A stretch of 32,952 nt of DNA from CAZGXI01 sp964529715 (GCA_964529715.1 CAZGXI010000045.1:1-32952); one strand, 5' to 3'; counted from the first letter of the stretch, positions 15,618-24,564 are shown. Notes: generated from the sequence alone by a model not told the origin. Made by a program: numbers and translations.

Positions 15618-17102
15618 ATGATGCCGAGAAAAGGTCTGACCGGGGTGTTCCTGTTGGTCGTGATCGGCGTCGCGTTGCTGGTGCAGGAGGATAGGGTGTC
15701 TGCATTACAAGATGGCTCGTTGCCCACGTACCAGGGCTATATCTCCGTCGCGTCGGGCGGGCGCTATTTCGTCGATGAAGCCGGGCAGGGCTTTCTCGTC
15801 ATCGGCCAGAACGACGGCGTGCCCTGGCCGGGGCTGTCGGCGCTGCTGAACCGGAGCGCGCCCCAGGCAACCGAGGCTTACATCGCCGACCTGCGCGCGC
15901 ATGGCATCACCGTCAGTCGCGTGATGGTCGAGTATGCGCAGGAGCCGCATACCTATCTAGAAAACCCGGTGGGCGTGTTTTCGCCGTCGATGGTCCAGTT
16001 CTGGGATGACTTCATCGCGCTGGCAGAGGAGCACGGTCTCTATCTGCTGTTGACGCCCTACGACACCTTCTGGCAGGCGCACAACTGGGATGGCTATCCT
16101 TACAACGCCAATGTGGGCGGGCCGTGCGTCACCCGCCGGGACTGGCTGACGGGTCGGGCGTGCATCGAGGCGCAGAAGAACCGCTGGCGCTTTATCCTGG
16201 AACGCTGGGGCGGCTCCCCGAACATTTTTGCCTGGGACCTGATGAACGAGATCGATATCTGGTGGGAAGCCACGTCGGACGAGATTTGGGCCTACATCGA
16301 CGAGATGGCGGCTTTCGTGCGCGAGGTCGAGATGGAGCACTGGGGCCGCACGCACCTGATCACAGTCTCCTCGGCGGCCTCGGTGCCAGAAGGTGGGCTG
16401 GGGCGCGCCATCTATCGCCATCCGGCGCTGGACTTCGCCAGCACGCACCTGTACATCGGTCCGGCGATCAAAGACCCGCAGAACCCGGTCGAGGCTGGCC
16501 CAATGATGGGCGGTGGTGTGCTGCGCTCCTTGCAAGCCATCCGCGACGACCGCCCTTACTTCGACAGCGAAAGCGGCCCGATTGACGACTGGATCGGGGA
16601 CGTGGACTTCGACCGCGAGTACCACCACAACATGTCCTGGGGCCATCTGGCGGCGGGCGGCGCAGGATCGGGGATGCGCTGGCCATACACAAATCCGCAC
16701 TGGATTTTGCCGGAGCTGCGCGATAATCTCCTGGGATTGGCGCGCTTTGCCGCAACCATCGACTGGGCGCATTTCCCCAGCCGCAATATCAACGGTGACA
16801 TCCGCCTGGACCGCCCAGACATCTTCCGCGTCGGCTGCTCGGATGGCCGGACGGCCATTGTCTGGTTGCTGCGCGACACACGGCAGGAAAACGCGCCGAC
16901 GCTCTCCGGCGCGGCGCTGACGCTGGACGGCGTGCTGGAAGATGGTGCGTACACGGTCGAATTCTGGGACACTTACGCGGGCGCGCGGCTGGAGTCCGTC
17001 ACGGCGCAGGCCGAGGGGGAGGTGCTGGTCGTGACCATCCCCGACCTTGACCCAGCATTGATGGACCTCGCCATCATCGTGCGGCCTGATGTCGCTTCCT
17101 GA
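15618..17102 (+). CDS. secreted clan GH-A glycoside hydrolase (GH5-like)
   Basis: 494 residues with an N-terminal signal or anchor segment at about 1-30 (GVFLLVVIGVALLVQ). The (beta/alpha)8 barrel carries WDLMNEIDIWW with candidate acid/base Glu211 after Asn210, and YFDSESGP with candidate nucleophile Glu318; their 107-residue spacing is normal for clan GH-A. A C-terminal beta-sandwich (about 395-490, ending in PDLDPALMDLAIIVRP) resembles the accessory domain of such enzymes. It is closest in feel to GH5-type cellulases/mannanases, but family and substrate cannot be fixed by eye. It should act outside the cell, feeding the transporter encoded just upstream. The stop of the permease gene is one base away, so the genes are cotranscribed. 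Confidence 0.75.
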   Translation: MMPRKGLTGVFLLVVIGVALLVQEDRVSALQDGSLPTYQGYISVASGGRYFVDEAGQGFLVIGQNDGVPWPGLSALLNRSAPQATEAYIADLRAHGITVSRVMVEYAQEPHTYLENPVGVFSPSMVQFWDDFIALAEEHGLYLLLTPYDTFWQAHNWDGYPYNANVGGPCVTRRDWLTGRACIEAQKNRWRFILERWGGSPNIFAWDLMNEIDIWWEATSDEIWAYIDEMAAFVREVEMEHWGRTHLITVSSAASVPEGGLGRAIYRHPALDFASTHLYIGPAIKDPQNPVEAGPMMGGGVLRSLQAIRDDRPYFDSESGPIDDWIGDVDFDREYHHNMSWGHLAAGGAGSGMRWPYTNPHWILPELRDNLLGLARFAATIDWAHFPSRNINGDIRLDRPDIFRVGCSDGRTAIVWLLRDTRQENAPTLSGAALTLDGVLEDGAYTVEFWDTYAGARLESVTAQAEGEVLVVTIPDLDPALMDLAIIVRPDVAS

Positions 17103-17177
17103 CCATCCTTGCCGGCGGAAGGGGAGGCGTGCCTGCCTTTGCTCCTCTCGGCGAGAACTTTAGACGGAGAATCTCCT

Positions 17178-19844
17178 TTGCGCTCTTCTATCTCTCTGGA
17201 TGGTTCCTGGCAGTTCCAGATCGATCCTGCCGGGACGTACACGCTCGACCGGATCACGCAATGGCGTACCATCACCGTGCCCGGCCCCTGGCAGGCTCAG
17301 TTCGACGACCTGCGTCTGACTGCCGGAGTGGGGTGGTATCGCCGCACGGTGGACGTGCCCGCCGACTGGTTCGGGCAGGCGGTGTTCCTGCGCTTTGGCG
17401 CGGTGGATTACTACGCCGAGGTGTGGGTGAACGGTCAGCGCGCGGGCGACCATGAGGGCGGCTACCTGCCTTTCGCCTTCGACGTGTCGGCGCTGCTGCA
17501 CTACGGCGCCGCCAACGAGATCGTCGTGCGCGTCGTTGATCCCGGCCCTGGCGAGAGCGACATCTTCCCGGCCTTTCCATTTGCCGAAATCCCCAACGGC
17601 AAGCAGCGTTGGTACGGACCTCTCGGCGGAATCTGGCAGTCGGTCAGCCTGGAAGCGCGCAGCCCGCGCCACATCCGGCAGGTGCACGTCACGCCGCAGG
17701 GCCTGGACGGGAACGTGACCATCGCAGTCGAACTGGCAGGCGAGGGGAACGGCGGGCGCGTCCGCCTGGATTTCCTCACTCCCCAGGGCGAGCCGGTGAT
17801 CTACGCCGAGCGCGACATTCCGGCAGGGGAAAACGCCGCGTCGTTTGCGTTCAGCATTCCCAAACCGGCGCTGTGGTCGCCGGAATCACCCGCGCTCTAT
17901 ACCCTGATCGTGACATTACAACAGGGCCGCAGCGCGGTGGATCGGCAGGAAGTCCGGTTTGGCCTCCGCACCATCGAGGCGCGCGACGGGCGGCTGTGGC
18001 TCAACGGCAGGCTGCTTTACCTGCGCGGCGCGCTGGACCAGGATTACTATCCCGAAGGCATCTGCACGCCGCCGTCGTTGGACTTTTTGAAAGCGCAGGT
18101 CCGCGCGGCGAAGGCGATGGGCCTCAACTGCCTGCGCTGCCACATCAAGATCGCCGATCCGCGCTACCTCCAGGCCGCCGACGAGGAAGGCATCCTCATC
18201 TGGGCGGAAGTGCCGAGCTGGTGGACGCTGACCGACGCTGCCGGGCGGCGCGCGCGGGAAACCTTCGCCGGGATGGTGGCGCGCGACTGGAATCACCCTT
18301 CTATTGTCATCTGGACGCTGGTCAACGAGAACTGGGGCACAGACCTGCCGGGTTCCAGCCGGGACCGGGCGTGGCTGGCGGAAACCTACGCCTGGGCGCG
18401 GACGGTCGATCCCACCCGCCTGATCGTGGACAACTCGGCCTGCCTGGGCAATTTCCACGTGCATGGCGACCTGGACGACTTCCACTTTTACGCCGCCATG
18501 CCGGAGAATATGGACCTGTGGCAGGACTTCGTGACGAATTTCGCCCGCCGTCCTGACTGGACCTACAGCCTGCACGGCGACGCCGTTCGTACCGGGCGGG
18601 AGCCGTTGATCGTCTCGGAGTTCGGCAACTGGGGCCTGCCCGACCTGGCAAAACTCCGGGCGACCTATGGCGGCGATCCCTGGTGGTTCGAGACCGGCGG
18701 CGAGTGGAATCCCGGCGTGGTGCTGCCGCGCGGCGCAGAGGAACGCTTTACAGCGGCAGGGCTGGATCGGGTCTTCGGCAACTGGTCCGCGCTGGCAGAA
18801 GCAGCCCAATGGGCGGAGTATCGCGCCCTCAAGCACGAGATCGAGGTGATGCGCGCCGAGCCGTCGATCTGTGGTTACGTCATTACGGAATGGACCGACG
18901 TGCATTGGGAATGCAACGGCCTGCAAGACATGGCCCGCAATCCGCGCGTTTTCGCCGACCGGCTGCCGGAATTCAACGCCGACACGGTGATTGTGCCGCG
19001 CTGGGACCGTCTGGTGTACTGGTCCGGCGAGCCGGTGACGCTCCCGCTGTGCGTTTCTCATTGGGGAAGCGATGCCATCGACGCTGCCACGCTGCACTGG
19101 TCGCTGGAGAACAGCGGCGTCGGTGGTGCGCTGGCGGTGCAAGGCGTGCTACCCGGCGCAGTTGTGGAGGCCGGGCCGCTGGATTTCACCGCGCCGCCCG
19201 TCTCCGAGACCGTGTGCGCGTCCCTATCTTTGCAGTTGCAACTGCACGATGGGCGGATCGCCGCGCAAAACACGCTGCCGATTACCCTGCTGCCCTCTGC
19301 TTTCCAGCACGCGCCGGAACCGCTGCCCATCTGGAGCGACGATCCGGCCCTGGCGGACTGGCTCGCGGCGCGCGGCTACAGGCTCGACCCGGAGCGCGGG
19401 CTGCGGCTCGTCTCTCGGCTGGACGGGGATACGCTGCGTCGCGTGCAGGACGGTGGGCGGGTGCTGTGGATTGCTGTCGAGGCAGGAGAAGTGCCCGGCC
19501 TGTCCGGAGTCGCGGTGCAGGCGCGGGAACACACGCCCTGGGACGGCAACTGGGCCAGCAGCTTCGCCTGGGTCAGGCCCGGCTTCACGCGGCTGCCTGG
19601 TGGCCCGCTACTGGATTTTGCCTGGCGCGGGGCATTTCCGAAACACGTCATCACAGGTGTGCCTGCGGCGGATTGGCTGGCGGGTTTGTTTGTCGGCTGG
19701 GTGCATATGGCAGCGGCGTTGGCGGCGCGCCTGTCGGTGGGGAGCGGGATGCTCACGGTGACGACCTTTCCGGTCCTGCCGCCGGGCGATTCGCCGGTCC
19801 GAACGCTGCTGTTGCACGACCTGATCCGTGTAGCTTTTGCCTGA
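17178..19844 (+). CDS. GH2 family glycoside hydrolase
   Basis: About 888 residues. An N-terminal jelly-roll sugar-binding domain (SISLDGSWQFQID, WYRRTVDVP, VWVNGQRAGDHEGGYLPF), an immunoglobulin-like domain, then the catalytic barrel with TLVNENWGTD (acid/base Glu384) and IVSEFGNWG (nucleophile Glu481). A C-terminal extension of about 250 residues has no clear identity. GH2 covers beta-galactosidase, beta-glucuronidase, beta-mannosidase and alpha-L-arabinopyranosidase, and this one cannot be placed further. No signal peptide, so probably cytoplasmic. TTG 17178 is favoured because GGAGA lies 7 nt before it and the family N-terminus begins here. A TTG at 17109 would add 23 residues without a ribosome site. 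Confidence 0.85.
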   Translation: MRSSISLDGSWQFQIDPAGTYTLDRITQWRTITVPGPWQAQFDDLRLTAGVGWYRRTVDVPADWFGQAVFLRFGAVDYYAEVWVNGQRAGDHEGGYLPFAFDVSALLHYGAANEIVVRVVDPGPGESDIFPAFPFAEIPNGKQRWYGPLGGIWQSVSLEARSPRHIRQVHVTPQGLDGNVTIAVELAGEGNGGRVRLDFLTPQGEPVIYAERDIPAGENAASFAFSIPKPALWSPESPALYTLIVTLQQGRSAVDRQEVRFGLRTIEARDGRLWLNGRLLYLRGALDQDYYPEGICTPPSLDFLKAQVRAAKAMGLNCLRCHIKIADPRYLQAADEEGILIWAEVPSWWTLTDAAGRRARETFAGMVARDWNHPSIVIWTLVNENWGTDLPGSSRDRAWLAETYAWARTVDPTRLIVDNSACLGNFHVHGDLDDFHFYAAMPENMDLWQDFVTNFARRPDWTYSLHGDAVRTGREPLIVSEFGNWGLPDLAKLRATYGGDPWWFETGGEWNPGVVLPRGAEERFTAAGLDRVFGNWSALAEAAQWAEYRALKHEIEVMRAEPSICGYVITEWTDVHWECNGLQDMARNPRVFADRLPEFNADTVIVPRWDRLVYWSGEPVTLPLCVSHWGSDAIDAATLHWSLENSGVGGALAVQGVLPGAVVEAGPLDFTAPPVSETVCASLSLQLQLHDGRIAAQNTLPITLLPSAFQHAPEPLPIWSDDPALADWLAARGYRLDPERGLRLVSRLDGDTLRRVQDGGRVLWIAVEAGEVPGLSGVAVQAREHTPWDGNWASSFAWVRPGFTRLPGGPLLDFAWRGAFPKHVITGVPAADWLAGLFVGWVHMAAALAARLSVGSGMLTVTTFPVLPPGDSPVRTLLLHDLIRVAFA

Positions 19845-19855
19845 GAGGAACCCCC

Positions 19856-21319
19856 ATGTCCAACCGGATACATATCGACCCGGAACGTACTTTGGCCCCC
19901 ATCGACCGCAACCTGTTCGGCGGGTTCGCGGAGCACCTGGGCCGCTGCGTCTACGGCGGAATGTACGACCCGGCCTCGCCGCTGGCCGATGAGCGCGGCC
20001 TGCGCGCCGACGTCCTCGCAGCCCTGCGCCGGCTGCGGATGCCGCTGATCCGCTATCCCGGCGGCAACTTTGTCTCCGGCTACCGCTGGCGTGACGGCGT
20101 CGGCCCGCTGGAGGAGCGCCCGGCCCGCTATGACATGGCCTGGCACACGGTGGAAAGCAACCACTTCGGCACCAACGAATTCATTCACTTCTGTCGCCAA
20201 TTGGGAACCGAGCCGTACCTGGTGGTCAACTGCGGCGATGGCGACCTGCGTGAGGCGCGCGACTGGGTGGAATATTGCAATGGTGCGCAGGAAACCGCCC
20301 TGGTTCGGCTGCGGCGAGAACATGGCTTTGAGCAGCCGCATAACGTCAGGTATTGGGGCGTCGGCAACGAGGTCGATGGTCACTGGCAGATCGGCTATAA
20401 GACGCCGCAGGAATATGCTCGCGCCTTCACCGAGTTCGGCAAGGTGATGAAGTGGACCGATCCCAACATCAAGCTCATCGCTGCTGCTCTGTCGGACTGG
20501 AACGGCGACATCGTGGAGCGAGGGCGACTGATCCTGGAGCAGGCCGGCGATCTGGTGGATTACCTGGCTCTGCACTGGTATGTAGACAATCCCCAGAACG
20601 ATTTCGCTGCTTACATGGCCCTGTCGGAACTGTTCGAGGAACGGTTGAGCGCCTACGAAGGCCTGATCCGCGCCGTCTGCCTGGATAGGAAGATCAGGCG
20701 TCCTATCGCTATCGCCGTCGATGAGTGGAACACGTGGCACCAGGAGGTCCGGGTCGAGGGCCACGACGTGGTGGTCTACAACCTGGAAGATGCGCTGGTA
20801 ACGGGCCTACACTTCAACGCCTTCATCCGCCACGCGCGCACGGTGAAGATGGCGACCATTGCTCAGATCGTCAACACGCTTGCGCCAATCCTCACCAGGC
20901 CGGACGGGCTGGTGTTGCAGACGATTTTTTATCCTTTTGAACTGTACAGCCGGTGCTGCGGGGATGTGGCGCTGGACGCCTGGTGGTCGGGCGACACCTT
21001 CAGTGGCGGGGAATACAGCGGTGTGCGCGTGCTGGACGTATCTGCCACGTTTGACACGCCGGGGCGACGGCTTGTGCTGTTTGTGGTCAACCGCTCGCAG
21101 CAGTCCACCGAGACGGAAATCGCGCTGGCGGCGGGGCGCTTTGCCGGGCCGGGACAGGCGATTGTGGTCAACGGGCCGGACATCAAGGCCGAGAACACTT
21201 TCGATCTGCCCAATCGCGTCGGTGCGCGCGAAGTGACCTTTGAGGTCGGAGGTGGAACCTTCCATTACACCTTTGAGCCGCATTCGGTGACGGCGCTGCT
21301 CTGTCCGGTCGCGCGCTGA
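19856..21319 (+). CDS. abfA: GH51 alpha-L-arabinofuranosidase
   Basis: 487 residues, full length for intracellular GH51. NLFGGFAEHLGRCVYGGMYD (19-38) and RYPGGNFVSGYRWRDGVGP (66-84) are family hallmarks. Glu172 in GVGNEVDG is the acid/base and Glu290 in VDEWNTWH is the nucleophile; a C-terminal beta-sandwich runs from about 370 to the end. There is no signal peptide, so it should remove terminal L-arabinofuranosyl units from imported oligosaccharides in the cytoplasm. The ATG at 19856 has GAGAGGAA upstream and lies 11 bp after the GH2 stop. The open frame extending to 18683 lies in the GH2 gene. This is the strongest substrate clue for the cluster. Confidence 0.95.
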   Translation: MSNRIHIDPERTLAPIDRNLFGGFAEHLGRCVYGGMYDPASPLADERGLRADVLAALRRLRMPLIRYPGGNFVSGYRWRDGVGPLEERPARYDMAWHTVESNHFGTNEFIHFCRQLGTEPYLVVNCGDGDLREARDWVEYCNGAQETALVRLRREHGFEQPHNVRYWGVGNEVDGHWQIGYKTPQEYARAFTEFGKVMKWTDPNIKLIAAALSDWNGDIVERGRLILEQAGDLVDYLALHWYVDNPQNDFAAYMALSELFEERLSAYEGLIRAVCLDRKIRRPIAIAVDEWNTWHQEVRVEGHDVVVYNLEDALVTGLHFNAFIRHARTVKMATIAQIVNTLAPILTRPDGLVLQTIFYPFELYSRCCGDVALDAWWSGDTFSGGEYSGVRVLDVSATFDTPGRRLVLFVVNRSQQSTETEIALAAGRFAGPGQAIVVNGPDIKAENTFDLPNRVGAREVTFEVGGGTFHYTFEPHSVTALLCPVAR

Positions 21320-21372
21320 ACGCCGCGCCACGGGAAGTGAGCTTCTGTCCCCCGGCGTGCTGTTTTCCTTCC

Positions 21373-21400
21373 GTAGCGGCGGAGTGTGCTTCGCCGCTAC
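21373..21400 (+). terminator. hairpin ending the hemicellulose cluster
   Basis: 11-bp stem GTAGCGGCGGA/TTCGCCGCTAC with one G-U pair and a 6-nt loop, 53 bp past the GH51 stop. There is no long T-run after it. It separates the sugar cluster from the nucleotidyltransferase gene. Confidence 0.45.
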
Positions 21401-21437
21401 AATGATTCTTCTGTAAGAACTCCCCGATTGGAAACCG

Positions 21438-22250
21438 GTGAAGGAAAGGATAGTTCAGGCCATGCTGCGCGATCATCATCGACGAGTCGTCGAACGCCTC
21501 AAGGAGCGTTTCGGGGCGGACCCCGATTTTCCCGCCCTGATCATTGGCGGATCGGTGGCGAAGGGGTGGGCGCGAGACGATTCGGATGTGGACATCATCC
21601 TGGTGGCGACGGACGAGCGATATGCCCGTGCCAGAGCCGAGGGTGTCTACGGCTATTTCAGTACCGAGGATTGCGACTATCCCGGCGGTTATGTAGACGG
21701 CAAGATCGTGGACCTGCAATTCCTGCGCGACGTGGCTGCGTTCGGCAGCGAGCCGGCCCGCGCAGCGTTCGTTGGGGCGTTCCCGGCCTATTCGCGCCTG
21801 CCGGAAGTGGACGACCTGCTCGCCCGCATCCCGGTTTACCCCGAACACGAGCAGCAAGACCGGATGCGGCGGTTCTTTGGCCAGGTGCTCATCTGCACCT
21901 GGTACGTCGGTGAGGCGGAAAAGCGCGACGACCTTTACCTGCTGCAACGCATGTCGTCGGAATTGGTGTTATTCGGCGGGCGGCTGATCCTGGCCTGCAA
22001 CAAGATTCTCTACCCCTACCACAAATGGCTGATGACCGCGCTCCGTCTGACTCCAGACAAGCCGGAGGATTTCATGGAACTGGCCGATGCGTTGCTCCGC
22101 GAACCCTGTAAAGCCAGCGCAGAGGCGTTCTGCGCCTGCCTGGCGAACTTCCGCGACTGGGGTATGACGCTGGGCGATGCTGCCAACCTGTTCATGGAAG
22201 ACAGCGAGTGGAACTGGCGCTCAGGCAGACCGCCCATCCAGGATTGCTAA
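21438..22250 (+). CDS. nucleotidyltransferase-fold protein (Pol-beta superfamily)
   Basis: 270 residues. The Pol-beta-type catalytic motif is complete: GGSVAKG (37-43), SDVD with Asp50 and Asp52, and a probable third carboxylate at Asp92 (KIVDLQFL). The C-terminal half is helical (about 130-250) as in aminoglycoside- or MNT-type nucleotidyltransferases, but I recognise no specific subfamily. It should transfer a nucleotide to an unknown acceptor. The start is uncertain: GTG 21438 or ATG 21462 (residue 9). The latter has AAGGA about 13 nt ahead. It stands alone between the hemicellulose cluster and the convergent chemosensory operon. Confidence 0.7.
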   Translation: MKERIVQAMLRDHHRRVVERLKERFGADPDFPALIIGGSVAKGWARDDSDVDIILVATDERYARARAEGVYGYFSTEDCDYPGGYVDGKIVDLQFLRDVAAFGSEPARAAFVGAFPAYSRLPEVDDLLARIPVYPEHEQQDRMRRFFGQVLICTWYVGEAEKRDDLYLLQRMSSELVLFGGRLILACNKILYPYHKWLMTALRLTPDKPEDFMELADALLREPCKASAEAFCACLANFRDWGMTLGDAANLFMEDSEWNWRSGRPPIQDC

Positions 22251-22268
22251 GCGCGCGGAACCGGGCGG

Positions 22269-22290
22269 CGGCCCAGCTACGGCTGGGCCG
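22269..22290. terminator. hairpin between convergent nucleotidyltransferase and cheW genes
   Basis: 9-bp stem CGGCCCAGC/GCTGGGCCG with a 4-nt loop, overlapping the stop codon of the minus-strand cheW. It could serve both convergent transcripts. No T-tract on either side. Confidence 0.4.
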
Positions 22291-22714
22291 GGATGGCCTC
22301 GGCACTGAGCAGGCTGGTATCCAAGATCAGCAACAGCCGTCCCCCTTCCAGTTTGGCGACTGCCTGTACATAGGGCGAGTCGCCGCCTTCGTAAACGGCC
22401 ATCTGCGCCTCGGTGATGCGCTCCACGTCGTCCGCCTCGTCGATCACCAGGCCGACCGGTCCGCGCTGACCATGTACGGCAATGATCGGCGTTTGCAGGC
22501 GCAACGGTGCTTCTGGCTGGCCGAAACGCCGCCGCAGGTCGATGACCGGCATGACCATCTCGCGCAGGGTCATTAATCCCAGCACGTCCGGCGCAGCGGC
22601 AGGCAGTTCGGTCAGCGCGACCAGGTGCAGAACTTCGACGACCGACTCCACGCTGATGCCGTACCATTGTCGTCCGACGCGAAAGCTCAAGTAATGGTTT
22701 GCCACATCGCTCAT
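22277..22714 (-). CDS. cheW: CheW-type coupling protein, last gene of the chemosensory operon
   Basis: 145 residues forming a single CheW domain: YLSFRVGRQWYGISVESVVEV, a DVLGLMTLREMVMPVIDLRRRFG block and GLVIDEADDVERI. It links receptors to CheA at the membrane arrays. The start at 22714 is set by an ATGA overlap (22711-22714) with the preceding gene, with AAGGA about 9 nt upstream. An in-frame ATG at 22750 lacks support. It is the second CheW of the operon and lacks the 40-residue N-terminal extension of the one at 31528-32070. Confidence 0.93.
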   Translation of the reverse strand: MSDVANHYLSFRVGRQWYGISVESVVEVLHLVALTELPAAAPDVLGLMTLREMVMPVIDLRRRFGQPEAPLRLQTPIIAVHGQRGPVGLVIDEADDVERITEAQMAVYEGGDSPYVQAVAKLEGGRLLLILDTSLLSAEAIPAQP

Positions 22715-23097
22715 CGCCTGCCGTCCTTGCCGTTGCTGTGATCGATCCATACACGGGCGATCAGGTACAGGCCGTTGGGTCGTTCCACGATTTGCATTTC
22801 GTCAGCTACGCGCTCCAGCCAGCGGTGTGCCTGTCCGATCCAGATTTGCTTGTTCTGCACCCAGTTGGTCTCACAGCCCAGTTCTACCCCCGTTGCGCTA
22901 GGACGTTCGGTCAACGTGATCTCGATCGTGCCGGGCGAATGGGAGAACAAGAGTAATTCGGCCATGGCGGTCAGCGCGGCGGCAGCACGGGCAGACAGAG
23001 CAGGTAGAGCGGTGCTCTCCGCGATTTTGCGGCGTAGGGCGTTGCGCGCGATGGCAACGTCGAAAGTTCCCTGAATGGGAACGGCTACCTGACTCAT
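22711..23097 (-). CDS. small degenerate RsbT/GHKL-like protein
   Basis: 128 residues. The start FDVAIARNALRRKIAE and the following helix, ending in TAMAELLLF, follow the layout of RsbT-type anti-sigma kinases. TIEITLTE and GVELGCETNWV would be the next strands and LERVADEMQI the late helix. However, the expected N-box Asn (ELxxN), the G1 DxGxG and the glycine-rich lid are not there, so it probably does not bind ATP. The ATG has AAGGAAGG upstream. It is 1 bp after the receiver gene and overlaps cheW by ATGA. Its place in the operon suggests a scaffold or output partner of the receiver (inference). It could also be an unrelated small family. Confidence 0.5.
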   Translation of the reverse strand: MSQVAVPIQGTFDVAIARNALRRKIAESTALPALSARAAAALTAMAELLLFSHSPGTIEITLTERPSATGVELGCETNWVQNKQIWIGQAHRWLERVADEMQIVERPNGLYLIARVWIDHSNGKDGRR

Positions 23098-23098
23098 G

Positions 23099-23485
23099 TT
23101 ACCCTTCCTTTAGGATATTAAGCGCGTGGAGGGTTGCCAGCAGGTTCTCGGTTGCAAACACATCCTTCGGGATGTAGTCGTCGGCCCCGGCCTCGATGCC
23201 CTGCATGGTCGCCTCAAAGTCGTCGGCGATGGTCAGCATAATCACCGGAATCTGCGCCGTGTTCGGATCGCGTTTCAGACGGCGGCAGACTTGGTAGCCA
23301 TCCATCGTCGGCAGGTTAACATCCAGCACGATCAGATCAGGGTGCAGTTCATCGACTGCCCGTAGCCCTTCTGGCCCATCTTGTGCGACAGCAGTGCGCA
23401 CGCCGTGCTTGTTCAGATTCGCTGCAATCTGTCTGGCCTGAGTAGGGCTGTCTTCAACAATCAGTGCCAGGGGAGTGTGGTTCAC
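23099..23485 (-). CDS. single-domain CheY-like response regulator
   Basis: 128 residues, one receiver domain and no output domain. The acidic pair is Glu11 and Asp12 (VEDS), the phosphorylated Asp is Asp55 (VLDVNLPTMDGY), the switch Thr is Thr85 and the conserved Lys is Lys107 (IPKD). It should take phosphate from the hybrid CheA. The start is GTG at 23485 in a GTGA overlap with cheB, so translation is coupled. The adjacent RsbT-like gene may encode its partner. It differs from flagellar CheY by the DGYQVCRRLKRDPNT segment typical of PilG/DivK-like receivers. Confidence 0.9.
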   Translation of the reverse strand: MNHTPLALIVEDSPTQARQIAANLNKHGVRTAVAQDGPEGLRAVDELHPDLIVLDVNLPTMDGYQVCRRLKRDPNTAQIPVIMLTIADDFEATMQGIEAGADDYIPKDVFATENLLATLHALNILKEG

Positions 23486-24564
23486 GGTTGTTCACTCTTT
23501 CTGGACAGGTAGATAAGCACCTGGGCGATGTCTGCCGGAGCCAAAATGCGCTGCGCAGCGCCCAGGGCAATAGCTTCGCGCGGCATTCCAAAGACGACCG
23601 AACTGGCTTCATCTTGCGCGATGGTAAACGCGCCGACGTCCGACATAGCGCGCAGGCCACGTGCGCCGTCATCCCCCATGCCGGTCAGCACGACGCCGAT
23701 AGCACGCGCCCCATAGCTTTGTGCCACCGATTCCAGCAGGGCATCACCAGATGGCATATACCGGGCCTGGTTCTGCCGCCGGTCGAGTTGAAAGCAACGG
23801 TCTGGCCCCAGGCGCAGGTGGGCGTTGGCAGGGGCCAGATGGACTGTGCCCGGCTGCGGCGCGCCGCCCGCTTGCGCGATGACGACTTTGAGCAGCGTAA
23901 TGCTGCCCAGCCAAGAGGCCAGCGAGGTGATGAAATCCGGCGCGATGTGCTGTACGACCACGATGGGCAGCCGGAAATCGGCAGGCAGCGCCCGCAGGAT
24001 GACGCTGATAGCAGCAGGACCGCCGGTCGAGGCGACAAGGGCGACCAGTTCCGGCGGCGTGGTAGGCTTGATTTCCGGCGGTTCGATGGCGGGAGCTGTC
24101 GCAGCAGGGGCAGACGGCGGCCCGTCGGCGCGGCGCCAGTGATGGATGACGCGCACACCCGCCATCGTGCGCAGGGTGTTGATCAGTTCGTTCACCTGCG
24201 CGGCATGGTCTGGATTCTGCGGGCCAACAGGCTTTTGCAGCACGGCCAGTGCCCCTGCGTTGATCGCCTGGAAGGCGATGTCCGTCTCCCATGCCTCCAG
24301 ACTGGCGCTGCATACCACGATGGGCATCGGCGTGGCGTGCATGATCTCGCGCGTGGCTTCCAGACCATCCATTTCCGGCATGATCACATCCATCAGGATC
24401 ACGTCGGGGCGCAGATCGTTTGCCAGCTTGATGCCCTGGCGACCGTTGATGGCCTCGCCCACGACGCGCATCCCCGGCGCTGCGTTGATCACACTGGCCA
24501 GCATCCGGCGGGCGGTGGGGCTATCGTCAACGATCAAGACATTCACCATTGCAGATGCAGACAT
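23482..24564 (-). CDS. cheB: CheB, receptor methylesterase/deamidase
   Basis: 360 residues, standard length. The N-terminal receiver has Asp59 (LMDVIMPEMDG). The linker at about 145-170 is Pro/Ala-rich. The methylesterase domain has its catalytic triad at Ser179 (VASTGG), His206 (VVQHIAPDF) and Asp299 (GMGDDGARGL). It removes methyl groups from receptor glutamates and is activated by CheA. AGAGGA precedes the ATG. It overlaps the downstream receiver gene by four bases and lies 36 bp after cheA. All catalytic residues are in place, so adaptation by demethylation should work. Confidence 0.96.
   Translation of the reverse strand: MSASAMVNVLIVDDSPTARRMLASVINAAPGMRVVGEAINGRQGIKLANDLRPDVILMDVIMPEMDGLEATREIMHATPMPIVVCSASLEAWETDIAFQAINAGALAVLQKPVGPQNPDHAAQVNELINTLRTMAGVRVIHHWRRADGPPSAPAATAPAIEPPEIKPTTPPELVALVASTGGPAAISVILRALPADFRLPIVVVQHIAPDFITSLASWLGSITLLKVVIAQAGGAPQPGTVHLAPANAHLRLGPDRCFQLDRRQNQARYMPSGDALLESVAQSYGARAIGVVLTGMGDDGARGLRAMSDVGAFTIAQDEASSVVFGMPREAIALGAAQRILAPADIAQVLIYLSRKSEQP

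Noticed and set aside
18683..19855. N-terminal extension of the GH51 open frame
   Set aside because: It is read out of frame through the GH2 gene. The family N-terminus and ribosome site begin at 19856.
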